Source of the DNA: Mesotaenium endlicherianum
Taxonomy: Eukaryota; Streptophyta; Zygnematophyceae; Zygnematales; Mesotaeniaceae
Assembly (NCBI GenBank): GCA_009602735.1
Contig: WELA01006964.1
Span: forward strand, 24,967-88,966
DNA: 64,000 bases
Direction of reading: 5' to 3'
Of the stretch, positions 23,427 to 34,119 are shown in pieces (the first letter of the stretch is position 1; every line of letters begins with the position of its first letter). Position numbers and translations under genes: made by a program. The notes below the pieces were generated by a model. It was not told the origin of the DNA and searched no databases. It saw only the letters and a list, made by a program, of their open reading frames with translations.

Positions 23427-24883
23427 GTGAAGGAAACCAGCGAATGTGATTCGAGAGGACTGGTGCATCCCTCACCAAAAATGTGCATGCCGCATGGCGC
23501 ATGGTGTGCATGCCTTGAGCTCACCGAGTGGCGAAGCTTCTATGAAGACGTCTGCTCGAAGCTTGAAGCTCAAACACGAGCATGCATGGCGACAATCGAG
23601 CAAAAGATGGATGCAAAACGGGTTCACCGACTTCCATCTTTCTTTAATATTGGCCATTTCAACTATCTCTGGCCTCCACTCTCCCATTTCTTCCCTCTCC
23701 CTACGGCTAACTTCATTCCAGGCATCTCTCACTTCCAAATATGGCCTATAGATCCCAAGGAGGCCCTGTGGTTGAACGTGCTCCCATCCTCACACCAGGG
23801 TATGCGAAATATGCAAGGTTTTCCATAGGTCCTGTTCAGGATTTGGGGCGCACAGAAGATGACAAACTCCCACAATTTGCAAATATTTTCCAATGCCTAG
23901 CTAATGGCCAGAAAATCGGTGTGCTGGTTATACACAACGCCAGAATTAAGTATGTGAAGGAACCGATGTACGGTATCACATACTTGATTGTGGGGTATCC
24001 CGAGGACTTCCATGCTATGGTGTGTGAAGCTGCTCTGTCACACGGCCTGTAATCATGAAGGGGGAGGGTAGGCACTACTTTAGCCGCACTACGGTGCCGC
24101 GTAATTATCCAGTGAAGTTCAAGGCGGAGTATAAGGATTGCTCAGAGGAGTTATCCATCGGGGAGGTGTTGAAATCCACCAAGTGCAACTTAAAGTGTAC
24201 GTTGGTGTGCCGTCCGAGGATTAAGAGAGTGGCAAACTTGCATGATATGAATAAGGAGCCTTAGACAGTGGGGGTCACTATCATGGAAGCCTATCTCACT
24301 GACACTGCAGCCGCTGAGGAGTATAGGCATGGCAGGTGCCTGACGGAGGAAGAAGTATCTGAGCGCCGATGCAACATCAATGTGGATCATCTGCGTCGCG
24401 GGCGCGCTGTTGGTGCTGAAGAGGCCGGGAGGGCAGAGCACAATCCTCGTTGTGTGGCTGGCGCTGTTAGAGAGGTTTCCCTGGCATCAATCTTGCGCTT
24501 GCGTAAGGTATTATTTCCAGCACTTCCCAGGGCACTGCAGCCGCTGGTCATGCCGCTTCTCTTGCTGCTACCGCCGCTTGGGTGTTGCTGCAGACTCATG
24601 CTGTTGCTATAGCTTCAATATTATCCCCCGCTGCTGCTGTTGCTCCTGCTGCGCTCCTGCACCTGTTCCCGCTGAAGTGTTGCCTGCTCCTGCTGCTGTC
24701 ACCGATGCCGTCCCTGGTGATACCACTGTCGCCAATGCTGAGGCTGTTGCTGGCCCCGCTCTTGCTGCTCTTGCTGCTACTGCTGACTATGTTTCCGTCA
24801 ATGGGGCAACAGAACAAGCAACTTCCAGCGGGAAGCTCATCATTTGCTGGTGTATGCAGGCGTGGTCAGCGAGACTTCCTTGA
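23427..24883 (+). pseudogene. Unidentified, probably decayed coding region
   Basis: Successive plus-strand frames look protein-like but do not form one open frame. 23427-23740 contains LELTEWRSFYEDVCSKLEAQ. 23741-24052 contains RTEDDKLPQFANIFQCLANG and MYGITYLIVGYPEDFHAMV. 24055-24500 contains FKAEYKDCSEELSIGEVL and RCNINVDHLRRGRAV. From about 24560 to 24830 the sequence becomes a CTGCTG/GCTGTTGC-rich tract that reads as Ala/Val/Pro repeats. Either introns or stops and frameshifts interrupt it. I recognise no domain. It lies between the R1 and R2 direct repeats, so it may be cargo of an unrecognised element. Confidence 0.3.
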
Positions 24884-25309
24884 CAACGAGACCAGAAGTA
24901 GGCTTGTGTGCTCTTGCTTGCGCTGTAAACGTGTAATATGTCTCCACCTGACGGGCCTACACTTAGATATCCATGATGCTTGTGAACATATTGAGGACCG
25001 AATGAAGAAATGGGATAGGTCTTCCTCCTCGATGATGTTTGTGCCTCCAATGTCAAGAGTTAGCACATGCATCCCTATTTTTAATCAACACTTAAGTTTA
25101 TAGAGTTTTGTTGCAGTGTTGGACAGGGCAATTTAAGCCTCAGGTACTGAAAGCGCCGGAATGTCAGTAGGCGGTAAGATCGAGCCCTCCAAAGGTGAAG
25201 ACTGGGATGACAAGGACTGGCCGGACCTCCTTGGCTGGAGTGAGGAGCAGTTCACGTGCTCGGATGGAAACTATTAGGGGGAATGTGCACCCTGCACCTC
25301 AAATTTGCA

Positions 25310-25443
25310 ATGTAGGGCGTGTGCCTGACCTGATAATCCGGTCAATCAAAGTCTGGAGGTACACCGAGTCCATATTTCGCTCGCGCTTGGTTGGTTGTTG
25401 TTCAGAGGTCGGACGTGGTCACCTTCGACATCACATGCGACGG
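25310..25443 (+). repeat. Direct repeat R2 (partner at 22991-23138)
   Basis: Second copy of R1, ending CATCACATGCGACGG directly at the left edge of the C element's LTR sequence. Confidence 0.75.
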
Positions 25444-25445
25444 CC

Positions 25446-26033
25446 TAGTAGATATAATAGTTAAATAAGTTCAACCTGCTGAACTTTAGTTAATATTTAG
25501 TTTGCTGGATTTAAGCCTGCTACATCCTTGATACTTAGTTAAATGACTCAGCCCAGAGTAGTAGGCTGAAGTCCATTAGATCACCTTGTTTACTTATGTC
25601 AGCAAGCTGACACATTCTTTGACAGTTAGCTGGCTGTCGTACTCGGCAACAGCAAATTGCCTAGCCATGCATCTAAGTGTTGTGTGTTAGATGAGTGGCC
25701 AGATGACACCCTTTAGGTGTATGGCGATGCGGGATGATGGGAGATGGTTGTGGATTTGGTTAGCCGAGGTCCTACCAACGTGGTTAACTCCCGGGTAGGC
25801 GGCGCCATCGCACTTGCCGTTGAACTGTAAACTCATTCCATGTACATATGCCAGGTATTGGTCTCGAGTTTGGCATTCGGGAAATGAGGCTAACTCTCTT
25901 GTACTGCTGACTGAGAGATATCTGAATCCAAGGCGAGAAGCCATTGATACGCACTGTCTTCTAGCCTTGCTTATGTATGAGTTTAGTGATTGCATTGTTG
26001 ATACTAGTTTACTTGCATTTGACTTGCGAGTAT
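25446..26033 (+). repeat. 5' LTR of C, left part
   Basis: Follows the D LTR from CTAGTAGATATAAT to TTGCGAGTAT, where element F begins. The LTR resumes after F at 38224-38325 (GTATTGCTTACTGCTAG to GATTCATTTTA), followed by the priming site TGGTATCGGTGC at 38327-38338. Divergence from the D LTR is clearly larger than that between D's own LTRs. Confidence 0.85.
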
Positions 26034-27575
26034 TGTCGTGCCTAACAGCGTCGGTCCCTCGGCACGTACGTAGCCTTCCAGCACGTGTGCCTTCGACCTG
26101 GTCGATGTGTTGGTGGCCCTCCTCACGTGTGGGCAAACATGGTCGATCGGCCTTTGCACGTGTGTCGGTGACAAGCCTTACCAGGGTTAACCCATCCTTG
26201 GGTTCCTAAACTGGCACCATGCAATCATGACCAACTCTCAGGGCTTTGTTCTCCTTCACTCAGTCCTCACCATCTGCTTATCTTAAGCCTTAGCAGAAAA
26301 TTTAAAAAATACTTGCCTTGCCTTAATTCCTCTTACAAGGACAGAAGCATCTTACTTCTACACAGGCTTTCGCCCAAGTTGAGGGTTTACAGAATGAACA
26401 AGTTGGTAGTTTGCAGAAATCACGTCTAAGTAGCTTAACAGGCAAGGTCCAGGTCAGAGAAAATCGCTCCTCAAGGCTTTCGTTTAACTTTCCACAAGTC
26501 ACAGCTTACAAAACTCTGAACTGCACATCTATGTTGGCCTGGTCTGAGGTCTTCGCTCCATTCCGCGCCTTAACAGCTCTTCACTGCTTGGCTGGGCTCA
26601 CTCAGTTCTTCGTTGAGAGCATTTGCTTGTTAATACTACTCTTGCTATTAGCAATTCGACAAGAGAGACTTCTGAGAACCTGGAAACTAACACAGCACTC
26701 ACCATTTTAAGTGGCCTTAGCACGCTTGGTGGCGTTTGACCCGAATTTGTGCTAATCTCCTAATGGATTCTATTCTGCAGCCCTCTACTTACTACCAGTG
26801 AGATCCTCTCTTGGGAACTCCTGAGACCTAACCTTTCTATGATACACTTTAGACTGAAAATCTTCTAGCGTCGGCAGAAGCGTGGCGCCCTGGCTCTTCT
26901 ATGGCCTTGGAAACTCCTTCTTCTTCGCGCTCCTTCTGCTTCTTTAGCTTCCTTCAACACCGATGCGAGCACGAATGAGGCAGCTTCAGAGAGGGCTCGT
27001 GCCTTCTCAAGCACCACACATTATCCTCTCTCGAGAATGCCAGTGCTTAGTCACAAAGTTCAGCTGCATGCAGCTTCTGCTTAGCCATGCTCAACTCAAG
27101 TTCGTAGTTACTCGGCATGCATGCACACCTCGTGACTGTCGCGCGTGGCTGCTTAGCTTCTCAGCTGGCAGTCACGCCTAATTAGCTCATGGCTAAGAAC
27201 TCCTGAACAGCGTGTACAAGCAAATGCCACTTGCTCAAGATTCCCAACCGGGCGGCCGTAACCTATCTTGGCATTGCGGCCATGACCTGGCTTAATTTGC
27301 CAGTCACGCAGTACCTGACTTGGTACCTGCTGGGCGGCTCATAACTGATCCCCAGCTTCTAGCCTCGCGGCTGTCTATGCTGTCAAAACCTCCCCCATCC
27401 CTGGGTGTGGGGCACATTGACATTGACCCCTTGCCCGTGGTCTTGACGCCGACATAACCGCTGACTGCGATGTAATCAATCAAGTGGTCGGTGAGTCAAC
27501 GCTGACTTTCCGTACCTGGGTGGCCGTAGCTTGCGCTGCGTGTGCGGCACCGTCAAACGGATAGTAGTCGCGACA
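26034..27575 (-). repeat. Outer terminal repeat of F, 3' end (S1 plus L1)
   Basis: S1 is 26034-26337 (304 bp) and L1 is 26338-27575 (1238 bp). On the plus strand it begins TGTCGTGCC and ends GTCGCGACA, giving a TGTCG/CGACA inverted repeat at the element-type ends. L1 repeats as L2 at 36987-38223, and S1 repeats as S2 at 27578-27881. Confidence 0.85.
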
Positions 27576-27577
27576 GC

Positions 27578-27881
27578 TGTCGTGCCTAACACTGTCGGTC
27601 CCTCGGCACGTGCGTAGCCTTCCAGCACGTGTGCCTTCGACCTGGTCGATGTGTCGGTGGCCCTCCTCACATGTGGGCAAACATGGTCGATCGACCTTCG
27701 TACGTGTGTTGGAGACAAGCCTTACCAAGGTTGACCCATCCCTGGGCTCCTGAACTTGCACCATGCAACCATGACCAACACTCAGAGCAATGTTCTCCTT
27801 CACCTAGCTCTCACCATCTGCTTATCCTAAGACTTGGCAGAAAATTTTGAAAATACTTGCCTTGCCTTAATTCCTCTTACA
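27578..27881 (-). repeat. Inner repeat S2 of F next to the polypurine tract
   Basis: 304 bp copy of S1, separated from L1 by the two bases GC. The junction forms the perfect palindrome CGACAGCTGTCG (27571-27582). On its other side lies the reverse complement of AAAGGGAGGGG (27882-27892), which is where plus-strand priming would occur, followed on the minus strand by TGTAAGAGG. Confidence 0.85.
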
Positions 27882-27928
27882 CCCCTCCCTTTCAGCTGAG
27901 GCGTCCCTGCCTTTTCTGCTGAAAGCTA

Positions 27929-28327
27929 TTATTTTCCAGCTTTGCGGCTAGGGGGTTTAGGAAGGCAGTCAGGACATTCCCATCGTCTTGCCATAATTTC
28001 TTCCTCGCAAGTGTGCCAACGGGCCCCACACTTATCGCAAGTCACCATTGCTTCCTGATCATCCAGCACTTTGCAGCTGGCACAAGGCGTAGCTGGCACC
28101 AATTCCTCGGGCACAACCCTAACCGTGGGATCAATATTTGGCAAATGGCATAGCGAACAATTGTGCACGTGGTCCCTCATGGTTTTACCATCAGAACCTT
28201 CCAGTTCTAACACACCATTGTCAAACGCGTGTTTCACGCGTACGATCACTGCACCTGAACTGGTGTCGATGGTGGTCTTGGTCTGGCGCTTGCGGTAGAC
28301 AACGTCTCCTTCTTGAATCATAGTCAT
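27929..28327 (-). pseudogene. Integrase C-terminal tail with PHD finger (F)
   Basis: 132 residues that open with an integrase C-terminal SH3-like start (GDVVYRKRQTK). From about residue 85 there is a zinc finger with spacing C-x2-C, C-x2-C, WH-x-C, C-x2-C (CASC, CDKCGARWHTC, WECPDC). That is the C4HC3 pattern of PHD fingers, chromatin readers that bind histone H3 tails. It occupies the place where chromoviruses carry a chromodomain. By analogy it may steer integration to particular chromatin, which is inference. This is the last coding part before the polypurine tract. Confidence 0.75.
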
Positions 28328-29300
28328 CTACAGGCGGTAGCTCCCGTCTCGCGTCCTGGCGTAACGCTGCGTATCTCTTTTCTGTGCAATTTTCAGATTG
28401 TCCAGCGCAGCTGGCATCATGCGCTCAAATAACGCCTTACGGCGTACCATCACCTTTAGCAGTTCGTCAGGGCTGTCCAGGTCTTTCACCTGTTCAATTT
28501 CCTGTTTGATGCTGCTGGGCACCACTGGACTTCTTCCAAACAAGATTTGATAAGGCGAATAATTCGCCAAAGCAGCTTGTTTGCTAAATCTGTATTCCAT
28601 AACCAGCCATGGCAGGGCCAGATCCCAATCACGCTTATCATGCTCAAGGCAAAATTTGCGTTAAGCAGACTTATTGGTTTGCATCATCCGTTCTGCCAGA
28701 GCGTCGCTTGTGGGTGGTCTCGAGACGTAGTGCGATGGTCAATGAAGCATTTATCCAGGAGCTTCTGAAAAGATCCTTGGAACTCAGACCCTTGGTCTGT
28801 CAGCACTTCCGCTGGGGCTCCGTGACGTACAATCACACTATTGAGGAGCGCTTCCGCGGTCCCCAAGCTTTCCTTAGCGGTTAGAGGTACCACCTCTATC
28901 CACTCAGAAAAATGTTCAATCATGACCATAATGTACTTGCTTCCTCGCTTGGACAGCAGTAGCTCACCTGCGAGATTGCAGCTCCACCGGTAGCCTAGGC
29001 CCATGATTGGCAAAGGTTGCAGGTGTGGGTGTTGCTGCGTAAAATCAGCCTTAACGCGGTCGCAGCTTGTACAGGCCTTGATCACATCCTCACACTGCTG
29101 CTTCATGCCCCTCCACCAGTAAGATAGCTCCAGAAAACTGTATGTCTTCTTGACACCGTAGTGTCCAGTATTCTCATGCATTTCCTGCACAAGAGCTCGT
29201 CTTTTGGTGGGTTCCGGCACTAATTTTTTCTGACCAGTTTCTTCAATCTTGAAGAGGTTATTGCGTTTCCAGCAAAACCTTTTAGCCCGATGGCCCTTTT
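28328..29300 (-). pseudogene. Integrase region of F
   Basis: Shows the HHCC zinc domain (HENTGHYGVKKTYSFLELSY, CTSCDRVKAD), then the catalytic core (YIMVMIEHFSEWIEVVPL, VLTDQGSEFQGSFQKLLD, RTTSRDHPQA). This is the Ty3/gypsy retroviral-type integrase that inserts element DNA with a short target duplication. Its presence argues against a tyrosine-recombinase element. Broken by a couple of interruptions. Confidence 0.85.
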
Positions 29301-29419
29301 CTGTTGTCGACAATTCTTCTATATGGGTCCCCGTCTTCAACCAATGCATAGTGGCTTGATCTTTCCGGATCTCTGGACTGAACAAGGGCAGGGGCTCAGC
29401 TTCTCCTGATGCTACCATT

Positions 29420-30895
29420 CTAGCCATTTCGGCCAGGCAGGCGGCCAATTCTGTGGGGCTGCTCGGGTCTTTGTCTTCTCGAGCCCCTGTTGAATGGATC
29501 CGGGTTCCTGCTGAGTCCATCAGCGTCGTTGTTGAGTATACCTGCTCGGTGTATCATCGTCATCTGGTACTCCTGGAGCTTGAGAGCCCAACGAGCAAGT
29601 TTACCAGTGAGGTCTCTATTCTTCATCAGCCAAAGTAATGGCGAATGATCTGTGATCAGCGTGAAGGGCCTCCCCCACAGATATTCTATGAAATGTGCAA
29701 CAGCCCAAACCACTGCCAGTAGCTCTCCTTTGTAGGACAAGTAGTTGCTCTCTGCTCGGTTGTTAGAGCGCGAGGCATAGGCAATGACGTACTCCTCTCT
29801 AGGACTTTCGGCCTGAGTGAGTACTGCGTCAATTCCCACACGACTCCAGTCAGTGTGTAGATTGAACGGCTTGGAGTAGTCAGGTGTTCGCAAGACTGGG
29901 GCTGTTACCAGCCGCTCCTTGAGCTCGTTCATGGCCTTCTCCTGGGCTTCCGTCCACACAATAGTTACGTCCTTTTTCAGGATTTCTGTCAAGGGTTTAG
30001 CAATTTTGCTATAATCCTTCACAAATTTACGATAGTGTCCGCTTAGCCCTAATAAAGCTTTCAGCTTAGACACATTTGCGGGTGCAGGTATCTTGTAAAT
30101 GGCTTCAGTCTTTACGGCCTGAGGGGACATAGCATTGTTCCCAATCTCATGTCCTAAGTAAGGCACATGTGCCTCAAAGAATCTGCACTTTCCAGGATGC
30201 AGTGTCATCTGAGATTTCTCTAGACGCTGGAACACTTGTTCCAAGTGCTCAAGGTGCTCTTTTATGGACTTGTTGAATACCACTACGTCATCAATGCATG
30301 GTTTTGCAAAATCCAGCCCCTCCAGCACTTTATCCATAGTCCTCTGAAAGATAGCTGGGGCATTTTTCAACCCAAACGGCATTACCGTCCATTGCCAAAG
30401 TTCCCTTTGAGCCCAGAAAGCTGTCTTACCTCGATCCTCTGTTTTCACAGGGATCTGGTTGAACTCTTGGCGTAGATCGACGATGCTGAACACCTTCCCT
30501 GTGGTAGCAATTGCAAAGATCCGTTCTGGTGTAGGCATCACATAGCTGTCTGGCTCCGCGTGTAGGTTCAGTCTTCTGTAGTTCCCACACATACGAGTGG
30601 CTGTATACTTGCCATCTTCGTCCTTCTTGGCAACTACTACCAAGGGAGCTCCATGTATTGAGGTTGATTTTTCAATCATGCCGAGCTTGTGCAGCTCCTG
30701 GCAGGTTTTCTCCACACAATCCCATTCGGTCTGACTGAGCTTATGCGGCCCAAGTCTGACTGGGTTATTAGTAGTTAGTGTCATTTCACACACACTGGCG
30801 GTGGTTCTACCAATTTCCTCTTTGGTAAAAGCAAACACCTTGCAGTGCTTCTTCAGCAGCCGTACTACTTGTGCACTTTGTTGGGCTGAGACCAT
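29420..30895 (-). pseudogene. Reverse transcriptase and RNase H of F
   Basis: 491 residues with reverse transcriptase from residue about 50 to 240 (MIEKSTSIHGAPLVVVAKKD, MPFGLKNAPAIFQRTMDKV, IDDVVVF), the connection segment (LKALLGLSGHYRKFV), and RNase H from about 330 (FNLHTDWSRVGIDAVLTQ, ESNYLSYKGELLAVVWAVAH, ITDHSPLLWLM). The sequence is distant from the RTs of B and D, so F belongs to a different Ty3/gypsy lineage. G at 62561-63500 is the closest copy in the window. Confidence 0.9.
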
Positions 30896-30959
30896 GTTTC
30901 CAATGGTGAAGACCTCAGTTGCTGGTTGCTTTTCCCCAACACAGGCTTCTAGTAGTTGC

Positions 30960-32740
30960 TACTCTTTGGGTCCGGGTGGGGGCTTTCCGCCCTCACCCTG
31001 GCCTTCAGGCTTTTCTGCCGGATTGTTAGGCGGTGGAGTGACAGGCTTCGCAGCTTGCCTCTCCGCTATCTCAGGCTTGGCGGCCTGCTTCTTAGGCCTC
31101 TTACCTTTCCCGATAGATTGTTGCCTTTCTGGCTGCGAGGCGTAGGTCAGGCGCCTCCGGATGGGCTGCCTCAAGAATCTTTCTTCATTAGCCGCAGTCC
31201 AGCTAGTCCCAGTTCCTCCTTCTTCACGTGGTGGGGGTGGGTTTGGCAAAGGCCACCCTGTTGGCTCTACTCTGGGGTCGATTGTCCAACCCCATTCGCG
31301 CTCAATGGTAGCTATGCGCGCAACGGTTGTGCCAAACTCCTCCCTGACTGGTGGCGTAACCGTCCATGCTTGCGTCATAGTCTGCGATCTTTGGGCCGCA
31401 GCCAGTTGTGCGTATACAGCATTTTCTGCTGTCAAGCGGCTTATGGTGCTTCTTAGCTCTACCAGTTCCTTTTCCGACACTGCAGGTATCTTGGGAGCTG
31501 AACTGTCCTTCTCCCACGTTCCAGTGGTTGAAGGGCGCACCATGAAAATGTGAATTTCCAATGTCATGGCTTTGCAAATTAAGCCATCCTCTCCCTCTCT
31601 CTGCAGAATCTCTAGGATAGGTTGCGGAGGAGGAGCCCTGGTTCCTTTCGGAACCCCTTCTCTCTGAGCTGTTCCACTATACTTGAGGTAACGTATCAGC
31701 ATCCGCCTGAAAGGTGCATTCCCTTCCCGGGCAATCTTTCTTGGTCTGCTTGCGCGCCTGTGAGAATTTCCTTGTGTTGGCTCCACCTTAGCGGTGTATG
31801 CAGCCACTTCCTGCGGCTGTTGAAGCTGATGTGGGGTAGCTTCTGAAACTGGCAGTCTGTCAGTTGGAGTGCTTGATGTAGGCGACCTTAGATCGTTGTA
31901 AAGATCGGCCGGGCTGGGTCCCTCCATCATCAACTGGTCGTTCACCCAGTTATCCGTTCTGAGTTCTTATAGCTCCAATACATCCAATTCTGGGGTCGGA
32001 AAACGTGGAAATGCTTCCCGAATCTCTTCTTCATTAGTGATTGCCGGCAGGTCAAACCCTGGAAGGTCTGGCAACTTTGCCTCATCTTCAACTGATTTCT
32101 CCACTCCAGGTGGTGGCATTTCTCCTTCATTGTCGGTGTTGAGTTTTGCCAAATTGACGATGGCTGATTGCAGAGCGCTCGCCGCCTTAGCCACTTCCCG
32201 TTCCTGGTGTTGTCGGGCGCCTGCGTCCAGCAGCTGCTCCATGATTTGCCTTGCAATGTGTTCAGCTGTTTGACTGGCTGAACCCTGCTGTTGCCCCTTA
32301 GCTTTCATGTCTGAGCTCATCAGGGCAGGTGTTGTAGGCAGTTTCTTGTCCGACTCCTCCTTGGCGTTCTTCGAATATTACTTCGAGACATATGGTCTTC
32401 GCAGACCCTTCGGAATCTCCTGAGTTCTGGCTCCTCTCTTCGGCCCATTCACCCAGATTGCACTGGCGTTCTTGCCTTGGTGCTTGATTTAGGCAGTATC
32501 CAGTATTTTTAGCTGTGGGCTTAGAAGCCTTCTTCTCAACCTCTAATAACATATCTTGTAACGATACTTGCTCTGGCGAAGACAAAAGACACCTTTGGTT
32601 AGCTTCCCAGCTACTTGAGCTTTCCTGCCAATAGTCTCCATGTCCAGCTGCCCTTGGGCTGAGGGGGGTGTCATACCCTGACCTAGCTTCTTCTTGGGCT
32701 TCTTCACATCTTAATGTTGTTGTTCCAGGAGGTGAGCTTC
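30960..32740 (-). pseudogene. Linker region of F between methyltransferase and RT (unknown)
   Basis: Contains Pro/Gln/Arg-rich stretches (KPEGQGEGGKPPPGPKE), a better-ordered block (REGEDGLICKAMTLEIHIFM, ELVELRSTISRLTAENAVYA coiled coil, WGWTIDPRVEPTGWPLPNPP), and acidic segments (PDLPGFDLPAITNEEEIREA). No known domain is recognisable. The same blocks occur in G (60520-62500), including GWTIDPRADPAGWPLPNPPP, so the region is a conserved part of the family. Broken. Confidence 0.6.
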
Positions 32741-32749
32741 CAAACATCT

Positions 32750-34110
32750 AGCTGTGAGTGGCGTTTCTCACAGATATTGGGGTGTCATGCGTATCGTCCT
32801 CCACTCCTGGCAGCGGTGCTGCTTGCTCAGGTGCCTGATCCCTCATGGGTGTATCCTCTCTTTCCAGAGGTGCTTGTGATTCGTAAGTCCGGTCATCAAT
32901 CTGGTCCAGTAGCTCCTGACATTGCATCAGTTCCCCCATCCTATCTTCCTGGTATGCTTGGTTTATAGCGGCTGCCGCTGCGTCCCTTTGCACCCAGTAT
33001 TCTTCTTGTTGCCGATGTGCCGTTCTGATGGCCCTCTGGTCAGATGTTGGTACCACATTGTTCCCAATTGTTACTGGTCTTGGTCTCGGCATAGGCTGGT
33101 CAGTGAAGGTCAACCGTTGCCATGTCATGATTGTTTCCACCAACCAGGTCATAGAGTGCTGCCCGATCATGTTGCCAAAAATCTTTGCAGCCTCCTCTGG
33201 TCCTACAGTGCCAGCTATATACTGAGCTAGGCTGTCGGGTATTCCCAAGCATTTGCCCTTTTCCACCGCAGTGGGCTCTCTTCATACGGCGTCTCTTTTA
33301 TACATGTCTTTGACCATTCCTGGTCCACCTCCTCTAAAGGCTCGAGATCATGGATATGCTGTAAAGGTAGGCACTACCACTCTTGGCTGACCTTGTTCGT
33401 TGATGAAACACTGTGGATAGGAATCCCTCCAGGTCACTGGTCTGGTATGCACTGTGAGAGCCTTTTCCACTGTCAATGCTGTTGGTGATCGCCGTGTAAT
33501 GTCCTCCATTTCTCTCAGGACCTCGATGGACATGCCGTTGGTCCAAAATATCCTGGCCCTATGAGACAAACCTCCGTGCTTGGCGTCGTTGATTAGCACA
33601 TGATGGCCCAAAGTGGAGTCGAAAATCAGCCATGGTTCCCCTGGCTTCATCTGCTTGTAGTCCATTCTTGGATGTACGTTCTCAATCACAAACACCGGAG
33701 GGTGATAGTGCTGACGTTCCCGCAGCATGGTGATGATTTTCACCATCCATCCCCAGTGTTGCGCTCGGGGATCGTCGAATCCCCTCCTGTTTCCAGCTTG
33801 AGAAAATGGTTGACGAGGAAATCCAGCAAAAATCCAATCAATCCTGTAACCATATAGGTATTCGGGTTTCATGTTCATAATGTTGCCTCCAGCAATGCGC
33901 TCGACATTGCCATATATAAGCGCTCACCTTTGAAAATGATGCAATTGTCGCATCTGTTTCATGACCTCTTGAAATGCTCGAAAAGCGTGGTCATTGTTAT
34001 CCACATACAATACTTTGGCCACTGGTATTCCTCGCTGGATCAGGGCTATGGTCCCGAAGCCAAGTCCGGCGAATAATTCCAACACCACCACTCCCCTTTT
34101 GCGGAAAGGA
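32750..34110 (-). pseudogene. C5 cytosine DNA methyltransferase region of F (DNMT3/DRM-like)
   Basis: Minus-strand segments carry the ordered motifs of C5-DNA-methyltransferases. Motif I (AdoMet binding) is LELFAGLGFGTIALIQRG near 34060-34100. The motif II acidic turn is VLYVDNND near 34000. A motif IV-like segment with FSQAGNRRGFDDPRA lies near 33790-33830. Motif VI is FVIENVHP near 33680. Motif VIII is LSHRARIFWTNG near 33540-33570. A motif X-like block is KIFGNMIGQHSMTW near 33150-33185. The INDAK...HRARIFW pattern resembles the DNMT3/DRM type (IDAK...HRARYFWGN). Such enzymes methylate cytosine in DNA. Carried by a retroelement it might modify the element's own DNA, which is inference. Broken by a few interruptions. 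Confidence 0.8.
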
Positions 34111-34119
34111 TCTTCCATC

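Noticed and set aside
24582-25103. Leu-rich frame as a membrane protein
   Set aside because: It is a shadow of the CTG/GCT-rich tract. The Leu run comes from base composition, and another frame reads as Ala/Pro/Val.
22991-25443. R1 and R2 as LTRs of a retrotransposon
   Set aside because: No TG/CA ends, no priming site or polypurine tract, and no pol sequence between them.
26034-27881. S1-L1-S2 as an independent small LTR element (TRIM) with S as LTR
   Set aside because: No tRNA priming site follows S in either orientation, and L recurs at the other end of F.
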